From: Legionella sp.
Lineage (GTDB): Bacteria; Pseudomonadota; Gammaproteobacteria; Legionellales; Legionellaceae
DNA: 64,000 nt
Direction of reading: 5' to 3'
NCBI GenBank assembly: GCA_031291095.1
Contig: JARLJR010000085.1
Coordinates: 1 to 64,000, forward strand
Shown here: piece by piece, positions 17,272 to 25,651 of the stretch
How positions within the stretch are numbered: the first letter of the stretch is position 1
How the letters are laid out: each line of letters begins with the position of its first letter
Notes under the pieces: generated by a model
The model's database searches: none
Seen by the model: the letters and a program-made list of their open reading frames with translations, nothing else
What the model was told of the DNA's origin: nothing
Program-made: the position numbers and the translations under genes

Positions 17272-18885
17272 ATGCAAAACACGCTTCGAATTCTTATGGC
17301 TCAAATCAATCCCACTGTTGGTGCATTAGCGCTCAATCGGGACAAAATTATTGAAATCATAAAAAACAAGCAGGATGACCATGATGTCATTGTTTTTCCT
17401 GAATTAGCCTTAACAGGCTATCCTCCTGAGGATTTACTTTTTCGCAATGAGTTTCATCTTTCGGTAATGGAGCATTTAAAACAAATTCAAGAAGTAACCA
17501 AAGACTGTTATGTTCTCGTTGGTCATCCAAGTATAGATCAAAAAAACTGCTACAACAGTGTGAGTATTTTACATCAAGGGCAAATAATTACGGAATATCA
17601 CAAACAGAAACTACCTAATTATGAGATTTTTGATGAAGAACGCTATTTCACTGCAGGTGCAAGAACGCCCTGTATTCTCAAAATAAAGAATTACCAGGTG
17701 GGTATTTGCATTTGTGAAGATGCATGGCAGCCCGGTCCGATCGAAGACTTAATTGAATACGGTGTTTCGATAATACTCATCCCCAATGCTTCCCCATTTG
17801 ATGAGCAAAAATATCAAAAACGTGAAGCATTATTAAAATCCTATGCGAAGCAAGGTGTTGCGATTGCGTATGTAAATCAAATTGGCGGGCAAGACGAATT
17901 ATTATTTGATGGGCATTCATTTGCTTTAGACCAACAAGGCACTGTCTGTGCTCGTGCCTCAGCGTTTAAAGAAGAGTTATGCACCATTGAATTGCAAGAC
18001 AAACAGCTTTCTGGTCCTATAGCGCCCCTGCCAACAAAAGAAGCATTGCTCTACGAGGCGTTAATTTGTGGAACCCGTGATTATGTTAATAAAAATCAAT
18101 TTCCAGGAGTTCTATTAGGCCTATCTGGTGGCATTGATTCAGCACTCACCTTAGCAGTCGCTGTAGATGCACTGGGAGCAGAACGAGTGCATGCTGTGCT
18201 TATGCCTTCACGCTATACGGCAGAAATGAGCGTTGTGGATGCCATGCTCGAACTACAAGCTCTAGCTGTCACTCATTCTATGTTATCTATTGAACCCGCA
18301 TTTGAAGCCTTAATGACTACCTTGAAACCAGAGTTTCATGGTCGCCCCGCTGATCTTACCGAGGAAAACATCCAAGCTCGAGTTCGCGGTTTATTGTTAA
18401 TGGCCATGTCGAATAAAACTGGGAAAATGGTACTAACCACCTCCAATAAAAGTGAATCTGCAGTAGGATATGCAACCTTGTACGGAGACATGTGTGGTGG
18501 CTTTGGAGTTTTAAAAGACGTGCTCAAAACCCAGGTCTATGCGCTAGCTCATTATCGGAATACCTTGTCTCAAGTAATCCCTGAACGTGTAATTACTCGC
18601 CCTCCTTCTGCTGAATTACGAGATAATCAAACCGATCAAGACAGTTTGCCTGACTATGAAATTTTAGATGCGATTATCGTTGCGTACATGGAAAAGAATT
18701 TAAGCCCTGCAGAAATAATTCAGCAAGGATTTAAACCTGAAGTGGTTACTAAAGTAATCCAGATGATTAAACGTAATGAATATAAACGGCGCCAGGCAGC
18801 TCCTGGAATCAAAGTGAGTGCGGTGGCCTTTGGTAAAGATTGGCGTTATCCAATAACAAATGGGTTTAAATCTACGTCATCCTGA
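17272..18885 (+). CDS. nadE: glutamine-dependent NAD+ synthetase
   Basis: NadE amidates deamido-NAD+ with ammonia released from glutamine, the last step of NAD synthesis. An N-terminal nitrilase-type glutaminase domain (about 1-245) carries the triad Glu44 (FPELALTGYPPED), Lys111 (KQKLPNYEIFDE) and Cys148 (GICICEDAW). The C-terminal synthetase domain has the P-loop GLSGGIDSALT and the TTSNKSESAVGY motif. At 537 residues it is full length. The final codons and the TGA lie inside a family A repeat (from 18874), so the natural C-terminus ...STSS is repeat-encoded. Confidence 0.96.
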   Translation: MQNTLRILMAQINPTVGALALNRDKIIEIIKNKQDDHDVIVFPELALTGYPPEDLLFRNEFHLSVMEHLKQIQEVTKDCYVLVGHPSIDQKNCYNSVSILHQGQIITEYHKQKLPNYEIFDEERYFTAGARTPCILKIKNYQVGICICEDAWQPGPIEDLIEYGVSIILIPNASPFDEQKYQKREALLKSYAKQGVAIAYVNQIGGQDELLFDGHSFALDQQGTVCARASAFKEELCTIELQDKQLSGPIAPLPTKEALLYEALICGTRDYVNKNQFPGVLLGLSGGIDSALTLAVAVDALGAERVHAVLMPSRYTAEMSVVDAMLELQALAVTHSMLSIEPAFEALMTTLKPEFHGRPADLTEENIQARVRGLLLMAMSNKTGKMVLTTSNKSESAVGYATLYGDMCGGFGVLKDVLKTQVYALAHYRNTLSQVIPERVITRPPSAELRDNQTDQDSLPDYEILDAIIVAYMEKNLSPAEIIQQGFKPEVVTKVIQMIKRNEYKRRQAAPGIKVSAVAFGKDWRYPITNGFKSTSS

Positions 18886-18977
18886 GGCGCTTACAACGAA
18901 GGATCTCCTGAATATGGCATTACGCTCACCCATGGTACTTATGCCTCATTCAGGAGATCCCTCATTCGGGATGACGT
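18874..18977. repeat. repeat family A, copy 4, overlapping the nadE 3' end
   Basis: ACGTCATCCTGAGGCGCTTA begins inside nadE: TCT ACG TCA TCC TGA are its last four codons and the stop. The element then runs through GGATCTCCTGAATATGGCAT to CTCATTCGGGATGACGTA. It also separates nadE from the convergent gene ending at 18988. Confidence 0.8.
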
Positions 18978-18987
18978 ATGTTATCCT

Positions 18988-20688
18988 CTATATCGTATTA
19001 AGCGTACGTGATAACTCTTCCGCATTCTCTACAGCTTCTTTTATTATCCTCTTTTCCTGCCAAATATTAGGCAATTGACTAATCGCAATATACCTATCTT
19101 TGCTTAAAGGCTGAGGAGCAACCTTCTGAGCATCCGCGTGAAAAGATGCATCAACCTTAGGAGCTGTTTGCACCGCTTCAGGAGCCTGCTCTACCTGCAC
19201 TTCACCATGTACCTTCAACTTATTCTCAAGCATGTCCTTAATATTTTGAAAACTCTTCTTGTCCAATTCATGAATTGGGTTAACGTTTAACAAATGGTTC
19301 TTAAATGCCAAGTCATCTTCTGCATTAAATGGAGCAGGATGAGTCCCTAGCCAACTCAGAAGTTCAGGATAATTCTTTAACCTAATTTGATTGATATTAC
19401 CTAAACTATTTGCCCACCAAAGAGAATGGTCCTTATCTGTATGACGTAAAATAAAGGTTGAGGTAATATGCGTACGCTGCAATTCTCTATTTCTTTGTTC
19501 GGGGTTGATCTTGTATTGAAGTAAACTAAGGGCGCGCTCGTGAGCATTAAGTTTTACCTCCTCAAGATTTGGCTCTCCCATTTGTCTTTTAAAAATACCA
19601 CCTAACTCCCGATTCATCTGAGAAACAGTTGCGGTATTTAAGGCTTTGGCCGTTTTTACTCCCAATAAATGAATTTTTATTGAGCTCTCAATTTCTTTTT
19701 TGCTGGCTTCATTAAGCTCGTTATTGTGCAACAGCCCAAGATTGTTAGTTAAACATTCATGAAGCGAAGGATAATCTTTGAGTTCAATAAAGTTAAGGGC
19801 ACCTAAACTGTTTACCCACCAAAGATTGGCTTTAGGTGGATCAGTACGTAAAACGAAGGCTGAATTAATACCTTTGTTCACCATATCCGTATTACTTTGC
19901 ACTGGATTGATTACTAGTTGTAACCCTTCAAGCAGTTGCGTTTTTGCCTTCTGACACTCGGTTATTATATGTTCCAACTGATCAGAGCTTAATTTTGTCA
20001 CATCGGTAATTTTCTTACTCGAAAGAAATAATTTAAGCTCTAGGGTTAGATTTAACGCACATACTGCTCCCGCTGCATTAACTAAAGAAAGCTTCCATTG
20101 ACTATGGGTATCTTTTACAAGACAAAAAACAACTTTATCTCCTTCTGTTGCTGCTTTATTTTTAGCAGTCTCAAGATTCGGTTCAACAAGCGCTGAATCT
20201 AATAGGCGTTGTTTCGCTAAGCCTGCTAGGACTAGCTCCTCACTGCGGCGTTTTGCTTCCTCTAATGCTTTCTTATGATCAGCAATTAAATAATTTAATC
20301 GATTCATAATGGGTTCTTTTAGTTTAAGCACAAAAGAGTGTCTTTCCTGCTCCTCCAAAGATTCATATCCTTCAATGGCACTGGCCAGCTCTAAAAGAAA
20401 GTAGAAATTATAAGAACCATTGTTCCATTCCCCTACGCTTAAAAGCTTTTTAACTGCTTCCCAGCGAAAATAAGAATCTTTAGTATCTTTCAAGTCAGTA
20501 ATAAAGCTGTTGATATCACGGGTGCGCGTAAAATAATAAAGCCAGTATTTGTATTTTACCTTGGCCTGCTCAGCAAGATCGACTATTTTCTGGCGACCTT
20601 CCTCAGTCGTATCAGAAATAAGATCCACAAGCTTTTCAATAACAGGAGCGGGTATTTCCATTAGCGGTTTTTTTTTATTATTAGTCAT
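18988..20688 (-). CDS. unknown protein with internally repeated LWWxNSLG domain
   Basis: I do not recognise this 566-residue protein. The start at 20688 is chosen because GGAG lies eight bases upstream, inside the codons of the alternative ATG at 20706. It has no signal peptide or membrane helix. Numbered from 20706, residues 258-370 and 391-496 are two clear copies of one domain (INSAFVLRTDPPKANLWWVN vs ITSTFILRHTDKDHSLWWAN, each followed by a LK-x-YP-x-L strand and a HLL helix). Residues 188-228 look like a third, decayed copy. A helical N-terminal region (20-180) and an Ala/Pro-rich linker (505-535) flank them; the tail ends ENAEELSRTLNTI. It could be a Dot/Icm effector; that is inference. 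Confidence 0.75.
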   Translation of the reverse strand: MTNNKKKPLMEIPAPVIEKLVDLISDTTEEGRQKIVDLAEQAKVKYKYWLYYFTRTRDINSFITDLKDTKDSYFRWEAVKKLLSVGEWNNGSYNFYFLLELASAIEGYESLEEQERHSFVLKLKEPIMNRLNYLIADHKKALEEAKRRSEELVLAGLAKQRLLDSALVEPNLETAKNKAATEGDKVVFCLVKDTHSQWKLSLVNAAGAVCALNLTLELKLFLSSKKITDVTKLSSDQLEHIITECQKAKTQLLEGLQLVINPVQSNTDMVNKGINSAFVLRTDPPKANLWWVNSLGALNFIELKDYPSLHECLTNNLGLLHNNELNEASKKEIESSIKIHLLGVKTAKALNTATVSQMNRELGGIFKRQMGEPNLEEVKLNAHERALSLLQYKINPEQRNRELQRTHITSTFILRHTDKDHSLWWANSLGNINQIRLKNYPELLSWLGTHPAPFNAEDDLAFKNHLLNVNPIHELDKKSFQNIKDMLENKLKVHGEVQVEQAPEAVQTAPKVDASFHADAQKVAPQPLSKDRYIAISQLPNIWQEKRIIKEAVENAEELSRTLNTI

Positions 20689-21037
20689 TATGAAACTCCA
20701 TTTCAATATGTAAAAAATTTATCATTGCACCAATGTTAATTTGAAACAAGTAGACGATTCACACAGACAGTATATTTCTCAATAGCGAATAACATGAGCA
20801 AAGGAAGACCATTTTGATACAGTAAAATCAATATGCCCAATTCATTATAGTAGTGATAAAAATTATTTGCTTTTCAAATCTATTTTTTTGTTTCCATGAT
20901 GAAATAATGAACACAAAAGACAGGCGGCAATCACTGAGTCCCTTTAACTATTTGTTAAAATTTTTTGAATTTAAGGACTTGCAAATTTAGGGCAACACGA
21001 TAACATGACTCCACAAAAATAATAATAAAGGGAAGTC
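20689..21037. other. 349-base divergent intergenic region
   Basis: This AT-rich region separates the divergent genes at 20688 and 21038 and should hold both promoters. I see no gene, tRNA or strong repeat in it. A plausible sigma-70 promoter for the rightward gene is listed separately. Confidence 0.6.
20979..21006 (+). promoter_or_regulatory. candidate sigma-70 promoter for the outer-membrane barrel gene
   Basis: TTGCAA (20979-20984) and TAACAT (21001-21006) are separated by 16 bases, close to consensus -35 and -10 boxes. Transcription would begin about 25 bases before the ATG at 21038, leaving room for the AAGGGAAG ribosome binding site. Based on pattern only. Confidence 0.35.
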
Positions 21038-21676
21038 ATGAGATCTGTACTATTTTCTACTGCTTTATTAGCATCAAGCATCGCATCAGCATCGAGTGCT
21101 GTCGATGGCTGGTATATCAGTGCTTTTGGAGGCTATAGTCATTTATCTTCTAACGTAAATACGAATATTTTAGGTGTACAGCTGTCTAACGTAAGCTACA
21201 GCAATGGGTATAATGCAGGAGGCCGTCTAGGTTATCAATATAATCCTGTTCGTTATGAGTTTGAATATACCTACATCTCTGCCAATCCCGATCGTTTCCA
21301 TGTTACAAGCTTTGATCTAACATCCTTTGGTGGCAGAACCTCCGCTAATGTGCTTATGGCTAATCTCTATTTTGATTTCCCAGAATTTTTGGAAACACTA
21401 TCTCCCTTTATTGGTGGCGGTATTGGTTACTCTTTCTTAACCCTTGATTTAAATGCATCAGGCCCATTTGATTCGATTTCGTTTAGTGCCAACAAAAATG
21501 TGTTTACCTATCAAGGAACTGTGGGTTTAACCTATAACTTCTCAGAAAATTATGCGCTCAACGCGGCATATCGCTATATGTCCACCACCAGCATTAATAC
21601 TTTTGGAAGATCATTCCAGGTACAAATGGGTAGTATCGGGGTAATCTATCGATTTGATTCTTGCAGCTATAAATAG
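21038..21676 (+). CDS. small outer-membrane beta-barrel protein
   Basis: This 212-residue protein has a signal peptide (cleaved near ASASSA, residue about 20) and an OmpA/OmpW-like eight-stranded barrel pattern of alternating aromatic residues (WYISAFGGYSHLSSNV, AGGRLGYQYNPVRYEFEYTY, SPFIGGGIGYSFLTLDL, GTVGLTYNFSENYALNAAYR). The final strand reads GSIGVIYRFDS with a short CSYK extension, so the C-terminal aromatic is not the very last residue. AAGGGAAG precedes the ATG. It is likely a porin-like or structural envelope protein; no ligand can be inferred. It is monocistronic. Confidence 0.85.
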   Translation: MRSVLFSTALLASSIASASSAVDGWYISAFGGYSHLSSNVNTNILGVQLSNVSYSNGYNAGGRLGYQYNPVRYEFEYTYISANPDRFHVTSFDLTSFGGRTSANVLMANLYFDFPEFLETLSPFIGGGIGYSFLTLDLNASGPFDSISFSANKNVFTYQGTVGLTYNFSENYALNAAYRYMSTTSINTFGRSFQVQMGSIGVIYRFDSCSYK

Positions 21677-21701
21677 TAACTGCTCACTCGAATGTAAATT
21701 C

Positions 21702-21787
21702 CGTCATTGCAAGAAAAGGTAGTGATGAAGCAACCCAGGTGTTCGAAGCACGGAACCCTGGGTTGCTTCACTTCGTTCGCAATGACG
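21702..21787. repeat. repeat family B, copy 3
   Basis: CCGTCATTGCAAG at the left and CGCAATGACG at the right enclose GAAGCAACCCAGG and CCTGGGTTGCTTCACTTCGT, a nested inverted repeat. It lies between convergent genes (barrel protein and AI-2E transporter). Confidence 0.75.
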
Positions 21788-21799
21788 TCAATACAAAAA

Positions 21800-21819
21800 T
21801 CTGGTTGAGAGCAACCAGA
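21800..21819. repeat. repeat family C hairpin, imperfect copy
   Basis: TCTGGTTGAGAGCAACCAGA forms an 8-pair stem, the same core as the terminator hairpins at 13144 and 54589. On the minus strand it follows the AI-2E transporter stop codon by ten bases and is followed by TTTTTG, so it probably terminates that operon. Confidence 0.6.
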
Positions 21820-21828
21820 CTGCGTAGC

Positions 21829-22902
21829 TTAATAATGAATAGACCTTTTACTTTTAATATGAGGCATTGCTTGAGGTTCCTGCCATAAAGTAACAAAGAG
21901 CACCATAACCACAGGTCCTATAAATAAGCCCAATAAACCTAAAGTCTCAACCCCACCTAAGATACCAAACAGCACTGCTAAAAAGGGTAGCTCAATCGCG
22001 CCCCCAATAAGCACAGGTTTGACGAAGTGATCCGCAATGAACATCACTAAGGTTCCCCAAACCAAAACAATGATCGCGCCAATCATACTTCCTGCTGCAA
22101 ATAAAATCATCGCAACAGTCACAAAAACAATGGGAACAACAAAAGGAATCATGGCAGCTAAGGCAGTAATAAATCCGGTCAACGTAGGTGCGGGAAAACC
22201 TACCAAGCCATAACAAATGCCCATTAATATCCCTACTCCAAGCCCGACAACGATGGTGCCATTAACAGTCGCGCTCAATGCTTTAGGTAATCTATCAGCG
22301 TAGCGAAACCATCTTTCCCCTAAGCAATATTCCCCTATTTGATAGATCTGGATCAATAATTGATCCCCATCACGGTAGAAAAAGAATAAGGTCAATAAAG
22401 TAAAACCAACCTGGATACTACGATGAGCTAAACTCGTCCCTATCTGTTTGACATAATAACTGGTCGGAGCTAATGATAAATGCACATTGGAGAGGAAATC
22501 TCGGATCTTACCTGGTTGGCCAATATTGTCATCCCAATAGGTTACCAATTCATTACCAATAAATGGAAAGTTTTTCAAATACTCAGGGGCAGCACCACCC
22601 TGCTGATTCAAATTTTGTAAAAAATTAATGAAATACTGGACTTCAGTAATCAAGATTCGCACCAACCAGCTTAAGGGAAGGAGAAAAAGTAAACCAATTA
22701 GAGTGGTAAAAAGAAAGGCTGCAAGATTGTCTTTATTACCAAACAGGTGCCGCCATTTTTTATATAAAGGATAAGTAGCAATCACAATGATTGCCGCCCA
22801 AATCATCGAGGGGATAAAGCGATGGATAATAAATAAAGTAAGGGCAACAATACCTACAGTTAATCCAATACTAATTAGCTCCTTATGATTCTCATTCATC
22901 AT
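21829..22902 (-). CDS. AI-2E/PerM-family membrane transporter
   Basis: From the chosen ATG the protein has 357 residues with about seven or eight hydrophobic helices, the pattern of the AI-2 exporter (AI-2E)/PerM permease family, including a long extracytosolic segment (about 65-150) and the signature-rich C-terminal helices (GGVETLGLLGLFIGPVVMVL). The ATG overlaps the pgpA stop codon as ATGA and has GGAG seven bases upstream; a longer frame starts at TTG 22938. Substrates in this family range from AI-2 to ions and are not predictable here. It is the last gene of the glyA-nrdR-nusB-thiL-pgpA direction. Confidence 0.85.
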   Translation of the reverse strand: MMNENHKELISIGLTVGIVALTLFIIHRFIPSMIWAAIIVIATYPLYKKWRHLFGNKDNLAAFLFTTLIGLLFLLPLSWLVRILITEVQYFINFLQNLNQQGGAAPEYLKNFPFIGNELVTYWDDNIGQPGKIRDFLSNVHLSLAPTSYYVKQIGTSLAHRSIQVGFTLLTLFFFYRDGDQLLIQIYQIGEYCLGERWFRYADRLPKALSATVNGTIVVGLGVGILMGICYGLVGFPAPTLTGFITALAAMIPFVVPIVFVTVAMILFAAGSMIGAIIVLVWGTLVMFIADHFVKPVLIGGAIELPFLAVLFGILGGVETLGLLGLFIGPVVMVLFVTLWQEPQAMPHIKSKRSIHY

Positions 22903-23381
22903 GCAAAACTCCAAGCTAACAACTGCATTATGATCCAAGCAGGTATCGCGGCTATTACATCATCCAACATAATCCCCATCCCACCTTTAACTTTTTCATC
23001 AATGTACCCTATAGGTTGGGGTTTCCAAATATCAAAAATACGAAACAAAATAAAACCGCATAGCATCCATTTCAATCCTTGTGGTGCCATAAACATCGTT
23101 AATAAATAACCAACAACCTCATCCCAAACGATCCCTTTGTAATCATGTACACCTAACTCATTACTTACTTTATCAGAGACCCACACCCCTAAAATAAATG
23201 CCAATGCAGTTAAAATAAGGTAAACGATTGGATTGCAATGCATCAGTAATAAATAGACCGGCACAGCAGCTACGGTCCCCCAAGTTCCTGGGGCCTTAGG
23301 CATCAAACCAGAACCAAAACCAAATGCGATAAAATACACAGGGTCTTGCCACACGCGATTTGCTAAATTGATTTGCTTCAT
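22899..23381 (-). CDS. pgpA: phosphatidylglycerophosphatase A
   Basis: PgpA dephosphorylates phosphatidylglycerophosphate to phosphatidylglycerol at the inner membrane. The roughly 160-residue protein has the family's N-terminal GFGSGLMPKAPGTWGT block, the HDYKGIVWDEVVGYL segment with conserved acidic residues, and the C-terminal GGMGIMLDDVIAAI motif, with three to four hydrophobic helices. The frame extends to a GTG at 23393; I prefer the ATG at 23381. It is translationally coupled to the AI-2E gene and lies downstream of thiL, as in most gammaproteobacteria, though a 183-base gap with a repeat separates them here. Confidence 0.95.
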   Translation of the reverse strand: MKQINLANRVWQDPVYFIAFGFGSGLMPKAPGTWGTVAAVPVYLLLMHCNPIVYLILTALAFILGVWVSDKVSNELGVHDYKGIVWDEVVGYLLTMFMAPQGLKWMLCGFILFRIFDIWKPQPIGYIDEKVKGGMGIMLDDVIAAIPAWIIMQLLAWSFA

Positions 23382-23436
23382 TATTATTCTCACTACAGTT
23401 GCAAACTGTTCACTAATGGCATCAATTTAAGTCATG

Positions 23437-23546
23437 TACGTCATCCTGAGGAGTTTACGACGAAGGACCTCCTGAAGGTGGTATTACACTCACCTAGAGC
23501 CCCCATGGCACATTCAGGAGATCCCTCACTTTGTTCGGGATGACGC
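23437..23546. repeat. repeat family A, copy 5 (complete)
   Basis: TACGTCATCCTGAGGAGTTT-ACGACGAAGGACCTCCTGAA leads to ATTCAGGAGATCCCTCACTT-TGTTCGGGATGACG. This is the fullest copy: outer CGTCATCC/GGATGACG, inner CCTCCTGAA/TTCAGGAGA. It occupies the thiL-pgpA gap, so the operon must read through it or pgpA has its own promoter. Confidence 0.8.
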
Positions 23547-23575
23547 AGATTCTTAAGTTAACACACTCTTCAGAT

Positions 23576-24529
23576 TTAAAAATGCGAATAGCCTCGTGGG
23601 ACTATTTCATGATACAGATTATCAGTCGTTTTAATTCTTAACCCAGTCTCTTTTTCAATCACACCAATTGGGTAACAAACCATCCCAGCTTGCGTTAATG
23701 CACGCATCAATGAATCAAATTTCCGCTCAGGTACCGTAAAGCATAACTCATAATCATCACCGCCTGTAAGAGCTAAGTCAACTGATTTATCGCGATAATA
23801 ATGCTTCACCAGAGGATCTATAGGAATAGCATCTGGATTAAGACAGGCTCCAACCCTACTGGAGGTACAAATATGATTAAGATCCGCGCTAAGCCCATCA
23901 GAGAGATCTATGGCTGCAGTGGCATAAAGACGTAAAAAGTCGATTAAATCAATGCGTGGCTGGGGGTGCAATAATTTATGCATTAATGTAGCTTTATCCG
24001 ATGAGGATATCTCTTGATCATCAAGAAATTTAACCGCCAACGCAGCAGCTCCTAAGTTTCCTGATACAAGAATAATATCACCCGGTTTAGCACCGCTACG
24101 ACGCACTTCCTGGCAAAAAGGCGCTTGACCAAAAACGGTTAACGTAATTGAAAGTGGGCCACGAGTAGTGTCCCCACCAATTAAAGCAATATTATATTGC
24201 TTTAACGAGTCACTTAGGCCACGAGCAAAAGACTCAAGCCAAGCCGGTTCCATTTGAGGTAAAGTCAATGCCAAAGTAGCCCAACAGGGCTGGGCCGCCA
24301 TGGCTGCCAAATCACTAACACTAACCATGACCGAGCGATAAGCAATATCGTATGCATCCCAGTCAGGAAGGAAATGTATTTTGGCAACCAAAGTATCCGT
24401 ACTAACTAATAAGTTCATGCCCTCGGGAACATGCAAGCAAGCAGCATCGTCCCCAATACCCAATAAAACATCGTCGCGTTTTAGGCCTAATGGCTTGAAA
24501 AACTTATCTATTAGAGAAAACTCATCCAT
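23576..24529 (-). CDS. thiL: thiamine-monophosphate kinase
   Basis: ThiL phosphorylates thiamine monophosphate to thiamine diphosphate. The 317-residue protein belongs to the PurM/AIR-synthetase-like kinase fold: GIGDDAACL near the N-terminus, STDTLVAKIHF, SVSDLAAMAAQP (Mg/ATP site), GGDTTRGP and the C-terminal SDGLSADL and GGDDYELCF motifs are all present. MDEFSLIDKF is the usual ThiL opening, so I choose the third codon (24529) of a frame that also has an ATG at 24535. Either start overlaps the end of nusB, indicating coupling. Confidence 0.95.
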   Translation of the reverse strand: MDEFSLIDKFFKPLGLKRDDVLLGIGDDAACLHVPEGMNLLVSTDTLVAKIHFLPDWDAYDIAYRSVMVSVSDLAAMAAQPCWATLALTLPQMEPAWLESFARGLSDSLKQYNIALIGGDTTRGPLSITLTVFGQAPFCQEVRRSGAKPGDIILVSGNLGAAALAVKFLDDQEISSSDKATLMHKLLHPQPRIDLIDFLRLYATAAIDLSDGLSADLNHICTSSRVGACLNPDAIPIDPLVKHYYRDKSVDLALTGGDDYELCFTVPERKFDSLMRALTQAGMVCYPIGVIEKETGLRIKTTDNLYHEIVPRGYSHF

Positions 24530-24998
24530 TACCATTATCTAGGCTGATTTCAACTGAACGAACTTGTTGAGCCAGATTATTCAATACTCCATTGACGTAA
24601 CGATATCCGTCTTGTGCACCAAACTCTTTAGTCAATGATACGGCTTCATCTAAAACTACTTTATAAGGAAGTTCTGGGCAGTTAATTAATTCAAACGATC
24701 CTATGCGTAACACAGTCAACTCAATAGGATTTAATCCGGTGATTTCTCTATCCAAAAATGGAGTAAAGCGCTCTTCGAGCTGCTGCACATTCTCGGGAAT
24801 GCCATATAATAGGCGGCAAAAATAATCGGCATCAACTTTTTCCATATTATTTGCCACTCGGAATTGTGCTTCAATTTCATATAAATCAGCACCAGACATT
24901 AACCACTGATAGAGTGCCTGAAGTGCTAATTTTCGAGCTTTTCGTTTTCCACTTATAGACTGCTTTTCCACTATAACCTCATGAATTTTGTTGTACAT
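24522..24998 (-). CDS. nusB: transcription antitermination factor NusB
   Basis: NusB binds boxA RNA together with NusE (S10) and supports rRNA antitermination. The roughly 158-residue all-helical protein has the opening GKRKARKLALQALYQWL and the C-terminal PYKVVLDEAVSLTKEFG followed by a V-x-VLNNLAQ helix, typical of the family. The N-terminus is about 17 residues longer than usual. A GTG at 25004 is in frame but I take the ATG at 24998. Its stop overlaps the start of thiL. The 190 bases between nrdR and nusB contain two repeats and no genes. Confidence 0.95.
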   Translation of the reverse strand: MYNKIHEVIVEKQSISGKRKARKLALQALYQWLMSGADLYEIEAQFRVANNMEKVDADYFCRLLYGIPENVQQLEERFTPFLDREITGLNPIELTVLRIGSFELINCPELPYKVVLDEAVSLTKEFGAQDGYRYVNGVLNNLAQQVRSVEISLDNGNG

Positions 24999-25031
24999 GT
25001 TCACAGGAACAGGCTTTAAAATAAAAAAACT

Positions 25032-25070
25032 GCCGTCATTGCGGGCTTCGCCAAGGCTCGCAATGACGGC
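25032..25070. repeat. repeat family B, short perfect hairpin
   Basis: GCCGTCATTGCG and CGCAATGACGGC make a perfect 12-pair stem around GGCTTCGCCAAGGCT, whose own ends can pair further. It is a family B element with the middle deleted. It lies in the nrdR-nusB gap, 28 bases before nusB, and has no T-run typical of terminators. Confidence 0.75.
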
Positions 25071-25170
25071 AAATTACCTCTCCCGTGAACACATACTTTG
25101 TGTTTGCTTATACCTTAAAAGTCTACTACTTTTAGGCTAGTTCCCATCAAAATCCTTTTTTACCGTAAGT

Positions 25171-25199
25171 CTGTTTACATTTGCTGTCTACAAACCCTA
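25171..25199 (-). repeat. element with TAGGGTTTGT...AAATGTAAACAG, copy 2
   Basis: Read on the minus strand it is TAGGGTTTGTAGACAGC followed by AAATGTAAACAG. The first three bases are the nrdR stop codon. Both blocks recur in order at 3765-3809, where a longer hairpin spacer separates them. Confidence 0.55.
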
Positions 25200-25649
25200 A
25201 TCTTTTTTCATCTGATCAATCGTTTGTCTAAAATCACTGACATCTTTAAAACGCTTATACACTGAAGCGAAACGCACATAGGCAACATGATCCAGACTGT
25301 ACAAAGCCTTCATAACTAACTCACCAACGAGTCGGGAGTCAATTTCGCGCTCGCCTCTACGGCGAATTTCTTGAGTAATGGCGATGATCGCCTCCTCTAA
25401 AGAATCAACGCTAACCGGTCTTTTTTCCAGCGCCCGTAACATTCCTGAACGCAAGTTATCGATACTAAACGCCTCACGTCGACCATCGCGCTTAATAATT
25501 AAAGGCATAATTAACTCTGCCGTTTCAAACGTCGTGAAACGTTCATGGCATTCGAGGCATTCACGCCTTCTACGTACTTGAGCACCATCAGCCACTAAAC
25601 GCGAATCGACAACCTTGGTTTCTTCTGCATGACAAAATGGACAATACAT
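25197..25649 (-). CDS. nrdR: transcriptional repressor NrdR
   Basis: NrdR senses ATP/dATP and represses ribonucleotide reductase genes. The 150-residue protein has the N-terminal zinc ribbon ([17 protein letters not shown] and [17 protein letters not shown]; four cysteines as two CxxC) and the ATP-cone domain (about 46-140, with KRDGRREAF and [16 protein letters not shown]). It starts two bases after the glyA stop, so the two are co-transcribed. Its stop codon is the first triplet of the repeat element at 25171. Confidence 0.97.
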   Translation of the reverse strand: MYCPFCHAEETKVVDSRLVADGAQVRRRRECLECHERFTTFETAELIMPLIIKRDGRREAFSIDNLRSGMLRALEKRPVSVDSLEEAIIAITQEIRRRGEREIDSRLVGELVMKALYSLDHVAYVRFASVYKRFKDVSDFRQTIDQMKKD

Positions 25650-25651
25650 GA

